Shown: piece by piece, positions 57,548 through 64,000 of the stretch
Layout of the letters: the number at the start of each line of letters is the position of its first letter
How positions within the stretch are numbered: position 1 is the first letter of the stretch
Assembly (NCBI RefSeq): GCF_002300555.2
Contig: NZ_NTHN02000002.1
Location: forward strand, 142,361-206,360
Source of the DNA: Alloyangia mangrovi
GTDB taxonomy: Bacteria > Pseudomonadota > Alphaproteobacteria > Rhodobacterales > Rhodobacteraceae
Length of the DNA: 64,000 nucleotides
Direction of reading: 5' to 3'
The notes under the pieces: generated by a model
Databases searched by the model: none
Seen by the model: only the letters and a program-made list of their open reading frames with translations
What the model was told of the DNA's origin: nothing
Position numbers and translations under genes: made by a program

Positions 57548-58369
57548 ATGTTTCGCAACACCCGAGAGGGGCTGGCACTCGCCCTTCCGGCCGCCATCTT
57601 CTCGACGCTGCTCTTCCTCGTGCCGGTGGGCATCCTGCTCTCCGAGGCCTTCCGCTCCGGCGGAAGCTGGTCGCTGCAGGGCTACATCGACTTCTTTTCC
57701 ACGCCGCTCAACCGCACGGTCTTCCTGCGCACGCTGAAGCTGGGCGTTCTGGTGGCCGGGACGGCGGCGGTGATCGGCTATGCCGCCGCCTTCTGCATCG
57801 TCAACCTCGGCCCAAAGTCACGCGGCAAGGTCTTCGGCATGGTGGTCCTGCCGCTGATGATCTCGCCCGTCGCCCGCACCTATGCCTGGATCGTCATCCT
57901 GGGCCGCACCGGCATCGTCAACGAGGCGATCACCGGGCTGGGCCTGTCGGACACGCCGCTGCGCCTGCTGTTCACCGAGACCGCCGTCTTCCTCGGCCTC
58001 TTGCAGCTGTTCCTGCCGCTGATGATCATCTCGCTGGTCTCCGCGATGGAGAACATCCCGCGCGACGTGATCCCTGCCGCCCGCGTGCTCGGGGCAAGCT
58101 GGATCGCCGTCTTCTTCAAGGTGATCCTGCCGCTGACCAAGGAAGGGCTCGTCATCGGCGGCACGCTGGTCTTCACCGGCGCGCTCACCGCCTACATCAC
58201 CCCGGCGATCCTCGGCGGCTCGAAGGTGCTGATGCTGGAAACGCTGCTCTACCAGCGGGTCAACGTGTCGAACGATTTCGTCTCGGCCAGCGTCATCGCC
58301 ATGATCCTCATCGTCATGTCCTTCTCGGCGAACCTGCTGCTGAAGCGCATCGCCACCGCCCGGAGCTGA
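57548..58369 (+). CDS. ABC transporter permease (PotB class)
   Basis: This 273-residue permease of the PotB/spermidine-type class has about six membrane segments, beginning LALALPAAIFSTLLFLVPVG. The coupling loop is PAARVLGASWIAVFFKVILP. The ATG at 57548 follows GAGGGG. It lies 196 bases after the binding-protein gene, across a strong hairpin, and four bases before the second permease gene. Confidence 0.92.
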   Translation: MFRNTREGLALALPAAIFSTLLFLVPVGILLSEAFRSGGSWSLQGYIDFFSTPLNRTVFLRTLKLGVLVAGTAAVIGYAAAFCIVNLGPKSRGKVFGMVVLPLMISPVARTYAWIVILGRTGIVNEAITGLGLSDTPLRLLFTETAVFLGLLQLFLPLMIISLVSAMENIPRDVIPAARVLGASWIAVFFKVILPLTKEGLVIGGTLVFTGALTAYITPAILGGSKVLMLETLLYQRVNVSNDFVSASVIAMILIVMSFSANLLLKRIATARS

Positions 58370-58373
58370 CCTC

Positions 58374-59150
58374 ATGCGCCATCTTGCGACCTGGTCCATC
58401 CTGGGCCTCACGCTGACCTTCCTGATCGGGCCGTTCCTGATCATCATCCTCGCCGGGGCCTCGGCCACGGACTATCTGGCCTTCCCGCCCGAGGGGCTGA
58501 CCCTGAAGTGGTATCTCAAGGTCTTCACCGTCGAGAGCTTCCGTGCCTCCTTTGCGCTGTCGATGGCGCTGGCAATCTTCGGCACGTTCATGGCGCTGCT
58601 GCTGGGGGTGCCCGCGGCCTATGCGCTCAACCGCTACGACCTGCCGGGCGCCGAGACGCTGCGCACCATCGTCGCAGCGCCGATCATCGTGCCGGGGATC
58701 ATCGTCGGCCTCGCGCTCTTGCGCTACATGGTGGTGCCGACGGGTGTCACCGTCACGCTGGCGCTCTTCATGGCACACACCGCGCTGGTGCTGCCCTATG
58801 CGGTGCGCGTCGTCTCCTCTTCGATGACTAACCTGAGGGCCGACATGGAAGAGGCCGCCGTTCTCCTGGGATGCTCGCGGCTTCAGGCCTTCACCAAGGT
58901 GGTGCTTCCGAACATCCGGGGCGGGGTGCTCGCCGCCTTCATCCTCGGCTTCGTCACCTCCTTCAACCAGGTGCCGGTCTCGCTGTTCCTCTCGGGTCCC
59001 GGGGTCCGCACCCTGCCCATCGACATGCTCGCCTACATGGAGATCACCTTCGACCCTTCGGTCGCCGCGCTTTCGGCGCTCCTTGCCTTCATGTCGCTCG
59101 CCATCGTCTTCACCGCCGAACGCCTGCTGGGATTCTCTCGCTATGTCTGA
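58374..59150 (+). CDS. ABC transporter permease (PotC class)
   Basis: This 258-residue permease of the PotC class has an N-terminal membrane segment (LGLTLTFLIGPFLIIILAGA) and the coupling loop MEEAAVLLGCSRLQAFTKVV followed by LPNI. It pairs with the preceding permease. Its last eight bases overlap the start of the ATPase gene, indicating translational coupling. Confidence 0.93.
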   Translation: MRHLATWSILGLTLTFLIGPFLIIILAGASATDYLAFPPEGLTLKWYLKVFTVESFRASFALSMALAIFGTFMALLLGVPAAYALNRYDLPGAETLRTIVAAPIIVPGIIVGLALLRYMVVPTGVTVTLALFMAHTALVLPYAVRVVSSSMTNLRADMEEAAVLLGCSRLQAFTKVVLPNIRGGVLAAFILGFVTSFNQVPVSLFLSGPGVRTLPIDMLAYMEITFDPSVAALSALLAFMSLAIVFTAERLLGFSRYV

Positions 59151-60156
59151 CGCCTTCGTCCAACTCTCCGACCTCACCCTCAGCTACGGCAAGTCGGTCG
59201 CCGTGCCGAACCTCGACCTGTCGATCCGCGAAGGCGAGCTGATCGCGCTGCTCGGCCCGTCCGGCTGCGGCAAGACCACCACCATGCGCTCGATCGCCGG
59301 GCTGCTCGCGCCCACCGGCGGGACGATCACCATCGACGGCCGCGACGTGACCCGCGTGCCCGCCAACAAGCGGGGCATCGGGCTGGTGTTCCAGAGCTAC
59401 GCGCTCTTCCCGCATCTCACCGCCTTCGAGAACGTCGCCTTCGGCCTGCGCCTGCAGAAGCTGCCCGAAGCCGAGATCAAGGCGCGCACCGAGGAAGGTC
59501 TGGCCACCGTCGGCCTCACCGGCTTCGAGAAGCGCAAGCCCGCCGAGATGTCGGGCGGCCAGCAGCAGCGCGTGGCGCTGGCGCGGTCGCTTGTCATGCG
59601 GCCCAAGGTGCTGCTGCTCGACGAGCCGCTGTCGAACCTCGACGCGCGGCTACGCCTCGAAATGCGCACCGAGCTGCAGCGTGTGCAGAAGGAGACAGGT
59701 ATCACCATGGTCTTCGTCACCCACGACCAGGCCGAGGCGCTGGCGCTCGCCGACCGCATCGTGCTGATGAAGGACGGCAAGATCGAGCAGCTCGGCACGC
59801 CGTCGGATCTCTACGCCCGCCCCGCCACTGCCTTTGCCGCCGAGTTCATGGGCTTCGAGAACATCTTCAGGGTGGAGGGCACCGAGGTGGTGACCGCCAA
59901 GGGCCGCCTTCCGCTCGAAGCCCGCCCCGAAAGCCCGATCCTTGCATGGCGCCCGGACGCGGTGACCGTGGGCAGCGGCCCGCACGAGGGCCGCGTCGCT
60001 GCCTGCAGCTTCGCCGGGGCGCACCGCGAATACGTCATCGACAGCGCGCTCGGCCCGATCAAGGCCGATGCCGCCATCGCGCTGCCCGAGGTGGCTCTGG
60101 GAGAGACCATCCGCTTCGACCTGCCGCTTTCGACCGCGCGGGGCCTTGCGGCATGA
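59143..60156 (+). CDS. ABC transporter ATP-binding protein (PotA class)
   Basis: This is a 337-residue ATPase. Walker A is GPSGCGKTTTMRSIAGL, the signature is MSGGQQQRVALARSLVMRP, Walker B is VLLLDEPLSNLDARLRLEMR and the H-loop is VFVTHDQAEALALADR. A TOBE_2-like C-terminal domain runs from about residue 260 (ILAWRPDAVTV). Its stop overlaps the nucleoside hydrolase start (ATGA). Confidence 0.94.
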   Translation: MSDAFVQLSDLTLSYGKSVAVPNLDLSIREGELIALLGPSGCGKTTTMRSIAGLLAPTGGTITIDGRDVTRVPANKRGIGLVFQSYALFPHLTAFENVAFGLRLQKLPEAEIKARTEEGLATVGLTGFEKRKPAEMSGGQQQRVALARSLVMRPKVLLLDEPLSNLDARLRLEMRTELQRVQKETGITMVFVTHDQAEALALADRIVLMKDGKIEQLGTPSDLYARPATAFAAEFMGFENIFRVEGTEVVTAKGRLPLEARPESPILAWRPDAVTVGSGPHEGRVAACSFAGAHREYVIDSALGPIKADAAIALPEVALGETIRFDLPLSTARGLAA

Positions 60157-61040
60157 GGCTCTGGGTCGACACCGACTACGGCTTCGACGACCTCTGGGCG
60201 CTGCTGCTCTTGCGCCGCTACGGGGCGACGGCCGAGGGCATCTCGCTGGTTGCGGGCAACACGCCGCTGCCGCAGGTCATCGCCAACGCGCTCGGCGCGG
60301 CAGTGGCCTACGGTCTCGATGCCCCGCTGCACGCCGGAGCGCAGAAGGCGCTGGTCCGCGAAGTCGAGACCGCGCAGGAGATTCTCGGCGAAAAGGGCAT
60401 GGACAGCCGTGGCCGTTTTCTGCCCGATGTCGACGGCCCGCAGCCGCCCGCCGATGCCGTGGAGGCGCTGGCGGACTGGCTGACGCAGGAGGGCCCGCGC
60501 CCGGTGCTGGCGCTGGGGCCGCTGACCAATATCGCGCTGCTGGTGCAGCGCTACCCCGAGGCCGCCGCCCGCATTACCCGCCTTGTCTGGATGGGCGGCA
60601 GTAACGGGCCGGGAAACCATTCGCCGCTGGCCGAGTTCAACGCGCTCTGCGATCCCGAGGCGGCGGCCATCGTTGCTGACGCGGGTCTGCCGCTCGAGGT
60701 GGTCGACCTGATGATCTGCCGTCAGGCCACCTTCGGCCCCGAGGACATGCCGCCGACCGATCCACTCACCGACGAACTGCTCGGCGGCTACCTCGACATC
60801 GGCCTCAAGCGCGGACGCGCCGGCATGGCAATCTACGATCCCGTCGCCGCGCTGGCCATGGTCCGGCCCGAAGCCTTTGCCTTCGAGCGCCATAGCCTGT
60901 CCGTCTCCACCGCGCGGGACGAGACCTATGGCGCCACCCGTTTCACCGCCGATCCCGAGGGGCTGACCTGGCTGCCGACAGCGCCGCTCGAAGACATCGC
61001 GCGGCTCTGCCTCGATGCGCTGACAGGAGCGGACGCATGA
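60153..61040 (+). CDS. Nucleoside hydrolase (IUNH family)
   Basis: This 295-residue enzyme should cleave the N-glycosidic bond of a ribonucleoside to base and ribose. The calcium-binding N-terminal signature is LWVDTDYGFDDLWALLLLRR, the equivalent of DxDxxxDD in the family. GPLTNIALLVQRYPEAAARI and the WMGGSNGPGNHSPLAEFNA segment follow, as does the C-terminal YDPVAALAMVRPEAF with the last metal-site aspartate. It is coupled to the ATPase and adenine deaminase genes by ATGA overlaps. A cytoplasmic location is expected, as no signal peptide is seen. Confidence 0.92.
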   Translation: MRLWVDTDYGFDDLWALLLLRRYGATAEGISLVAGNTPLPQVIANALGAAVAYGLDAPLHAGAQKALVREVETAQEILGEKGMDSRGRFLPDVDGPQPPADAVEALADWLTQEGPRPVLALGPLTNIALLVQRYPEAAARITRLVWMGGSNGPGNHSPLAEFNALCDPEAAAIVADAGLPLEVVDLMICRQATFGPEDMPPTDPLTDELLGGYLDIGLKRGRAGMAIYDPVAALAMVRPEAFAFERHSLSVSTARDETYGATRFTADPEGLTWLPTAPLEDIARLCLDALTGADA

Positions 61041-62815
61041 CCTTCCCGAGCGATCTCAACGACCCCGCGCTGCGCGCCCGTGCGGTGCAAGCCGCGCGCG
61101 GCGAGGCGCCCTTCGATCTGCTGATCGAGGGTGGCACTGTGCTCGACATGATCACCGGGCGCGAGCGCAAGGTCGACGTCGGCATCATCGGCCCGCTCAT
61201 CGCCAGCGTTCACGCGCCCGACCCGGCATGCCCGGCGAAAGCGCGCATCGGCGCGCGCGGGCTGACCCTCGTGCCGGGCTTCATCGACAGCCACATGCAC
61301 GTCGAAAGCTCGATGATCACCGCCGCCGAATATGCCGCCGCCGTGGTGCCGCGCGGGGTGACGACGGCGCTCTGGGACCCGCACGAGCTGGCCAATGTCT
61401 CGGGCGAGGCGGGGCTCGGCTACGCCTGCGACGCTGCGAAGGACCTGCCGCTGCGCCTGCTGCCGCTGGTTCCGACATGCGTGCCTTCGGCGCCGGGCTT
61501 CGAGGCTTCGGGCGGGGATTTCACCGCCGGTACCGTCGCCCGCTGGCTGGCCCGGGACGACACCCATGGCGCTGCCGAGCTGATGACCATGCGCCCGCTG
61601 CTCGAGGGCGATGCGCGCGTTGCCGGGATCGTGCAGGCTGGGCTCGACGCGGGCAAGCGGGTCTGCGGACACGCGCGAGGGCTCACCGGCGGCGATCTCG
61701 CGGGGTTTGCCGCCGCCGGGGTCGAGACCGACCACGAGCTCACCAGTGCTGCGGACCTGATGGCCAAGCTCGAGGCGGGCTTCACCATCGAGCTGCGCGG
61801 CTCGCATGAGCACCTGCTGCCCGAGTTCGCCGAGGCGCTCACCGGGCTGGGCGAGCTGCCGCAGACTGTCACCCTCTGCACCGACGACATCTTCCCCGAC
61901 GATCTGCTCCGTAAAGGCGGGCTCGATGGGGTGATCCGGCTGCTGATCGACGTCGGCCTGCCGCCGCTCTGGGCCTATCGCGCCGCCACGCTCAACGCCG
62001 CAAGCCGGATCGGACGGCCGGATCTGGGTCTCGTCGCGCCGGGTCGCCGCGCCGATCTTGTGCTGCTCTCGGACCTCGAGGCGGTGCGGGCCGAGATGGT
62101 GATCACGAACGGGAAGCTGGCGGCAGAGGCCGGACGGCTGACGACCCGCCCGGATCCCGCGCCGGTGCCGCCTGCGCTGCGCGAGACGATGCGGCTCGCG
62201 CCCGTGACACCCGGCGACTTCGAGATCCCCGCCAAGGGCCCGCGCGCGCGTATCGCCACGCTCGCCAAGCCGCGCTTCCCGGTCTGGGGCGAGCGCAGGG
62301 TCGCGGTCGAGGACGGCCGGCTGGTGCTGCCCGAGGACATGATCCGCATGGGCATCGTCAACCGCCACGGCGCGGGCACACCGATGCGGGTCGCCTTCCT
62401 CGAGAGCTGGGGCGACTGGCGCTGTGCCTTTGCCACGACGGTCTCGCACGACAGCCACAACCTGACGGTCTTCGGGCGCCGGCCGGAGGACATGGCCGCC
62501 GCCGCCAATGCTCTGCGGGACTGTGGTGGCGGGGTCGCGGTGGCCTCGCGCGGCAAGGTGCTGCACTGCCTGCCGCTGCCGATCGCCGGGCTTATCAGCG
62601 CCGCGCCCCTGGCGCAGGTCGCGGAGAGCTTCGCCGCGCTGCGCGCGACGCTCGATGGGCTGGTCGGCTGGCAGCCGCCGTACCTCGTGTTCAAGGCGCT
62701 CTTCGGGGCCTCCCTGGTCTGCAACCCGGGGCCGCGGCTGAGTGACATGGGGCTGGTCGATCCCTTCGAGGGCAGGCTCCTCGAGAGCTGTGTTCTGGAG
62801 GACGGGCTGGCCTGA
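61037..62815 (+). CDS. ade: Adenine deaminase Ade
   Basis: This 592-residue metal-dependent amidohydrolase converts adenine to hypoxanthine and ammonia. Its motifs are GFIDSHMHVESSMITAAEYA, TTALWDPHELANVSGEAGLG, VCGHARGLTGGDLAGFAAAG, ETDHELTS and LCTDDIFPDDLLRKGG. The C-terminal adenine-deaminase domain (NRHGAGTPMRVAFLESWGDW, FATTVSHDSHNLTVFGRR) is present, as in Bacillus AdeC. It ends the LacI operon. With the hydrolase upstream, it would take adenine released from imported adenosine-like compounds. Confidence 0.94.
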   Translation: MTFPSDLNDPALRARAVQAARGEAPFDLLIEGGTVLDMITGRERKVDVGIIGPLIASVHAPDPACPAKARIGARGLTLVPGFIDSHMHVESSMITAAEYAAAVVPRGVTTALWDPHELANVSGEAGLGYACDAAKDLPLRLLPLVPTCVPSAPGFEASGGDFTAGTVARWLARDDTHGAAELMTMRPLLEGDARVAGIVQAGLDAGKRVCGHARGLTGGDLAGFAAAGVETDHELTSAADLMAKLEAGFTIELRGSHEHLLPEFAEALTGLGELPQTVTLCTDDIFPDDLLRKGGLDGVIRLLIDVGLPPLWAYRAATLNAASRIGRPDLGLVAPGRRADLVLLSDLEAVRAEMVITNGKLAAEAGRLTTRPDPAPVPPALRETMRLAPVTPGDFEIPAKGPRARIATLAKPRFPVWGERRVAVEDGRLVLPEDMIRMGIVNRHGAGTPMRVAFLESWGDWRCAFATTVSHDSHNLTVFGRRPEDMAAAANALRDCGGGVAVASRGKVLHCLPLPIAGLISAAPLAQVAESFAALRATLDGLVGWQPPYLVFKALFGASLVCNPGPRLSDMGLVDPFEGRLLESCVLEDGLA

Positions 62816-62843
62816 GCGCGTATCGGAGGCGCGCTCCCGAAGA

Positions 62844-62900
62844 GGGGGCTCTGCCCCCCGGCCTGCGGCCGTCCCCCGGGATATTTGAACCTAGAAGAAC
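62844..62900. repeat. Palindromic intergenic element, copy B (inverse of copy A)
   Basis: Starting with GGGGGCTCTGCCCCC and ending CCCCCGGGATATTTG-AACCTAGAAGAA, this is the reverse complement of the unit at 10996-11056. It differs mainly in the inner loop (GGCC-TGC-GGCC) and at one position of the A/T-rich tail. It lies between convergent ade and katG. Confidence 0.8.
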
Positions 62901-62921
62901 GGGGGCGCGCGGCGCTCAATG

Positions 62922-62955
62922 AAAAAGGCCCGCACCTCGGGGAGAGGTGCGGGCC
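62922..62955 (-). terminator. Terminator after katG
   Basis: A perfect 12-bp stem, GGCCCGCACCTC (62927-62938) and GAGGTGCGGGCC (62944-62955), has a GGGGA loop. On the minus strand it runs into a T tract (complement of AAAAA at 62922-62926). It lies 23 bases after the katG stop. Confidence 0.92.
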
Positions 62956-62978
62956 GGTCTGTCAGGCTGGTTGCCGGA

Positions 62979-64000
<1,022 letters not shown>

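Overview
The window is GC-rich (roughly two-thirds G+C), densely coded DNA from an alphaproteobacterium. It is most likely a marine or halophilic member of the Rhodobacterales (roseobacter group). This rests on gene content: a rhizobial-type glycerol ABC importer, a four-subunit sarcosine oxidase cluster (soxBDAG), a choline import and oxidation cluster (bet/cho), a propionyl-CoA synthetase preceded by TTTGCAAA-type boxes, and a pair of palindromic intergenic elements of a kind I recall from Rhodobacteraceae genomes. The genus cannot be fixed from sequence alone. No rRNA, tRNA, CRISPR array, insertion sequence or prophage was seen. The window looks like ordinary chromosome or chromid DNA carrying catabolic operons.

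Layout. 1-10.2 kb: glycerol regulon, with glpD-glpS-glpT-glpP-glpQ-glpU-glpV and then glpK on the minus strand (glpK runs off the left edge), and the divergent repressor gene glpR. 10.3-13.1 kb: sfsA, a MscS channel and map. 13.1-18 kb: a four-gene minus-strand operon (AA_synth family protein, alpha/beta hydrolase, luciferase-like flavin monooxygenase, aldehyde dehydrogenase) with a divergent LysR regulator and a perfect T-N11-A palindrome; its substrate is unknown. 18-26.5 kb: mixed genes, including a TSUP permease, a cysE-type transferase, a decayed M20 amidohydrolase, a quinone-reductase-like MDR with its TetR regulator, FMN reductase, MaoC hydratase, HAD phosphatase, aldose epimerase, Mn-dependent pyrophosphatase and a DUF3072-like protein. 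26.6-32.3 kb: malic enzyme maeB, propionyl-CoA synthetase prpE and a dienelactone hydrolase. 32.3-50.4 kb: a one-carbon and methylated-amine region with a GlxA-type regulator, soxB-soxD-soxA-soxG-purU, the methionine importer metNIQ, a GH25 lysozyme lipoprotein, betA-betB-betI and choX-choW-choV. 50.4-55.1 kb: a small unknown protein and an Mla/MCE lipid transport operon. 55.3-62.8 kb: a LacI-controlled operon with a PotD-class ABC importer, a nucleoside hydrolase and adenine deaminase. 63-64 kb: the C-terminal part of katG.

How the genes work together. Glycerol is imported by GlpSTPQ(U)V, phosphorylated by GlpK and oxidised by GlpD. Choline is imported by ChoXWV and oxidised by BetA and BetB to glycine betaine. 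Demethylation steps encoded elsewhere would lead to sarcosine, which SoxBDAG oxidises with transfer of the methyl carbon to tetrahydrofolate, and PurU can release that carbon as formate. The LacI operon should import a purine-related compound and split off and deaminate adenine.

Data quality. Five otherwise intact, conserved genes (an MDR reductase, its TetR regulator, a dienelactone hydrolase, soxA and choV) each carry exactly one single-base indel, four of them in a homopolymer run of three or more. Sequencing or assembly error is the simplest explanation. The other structural surprise is the glycerol importer: its two ATPases carry complementary degenerate motifs, which predicts one consensus and one degenerate ATP site.
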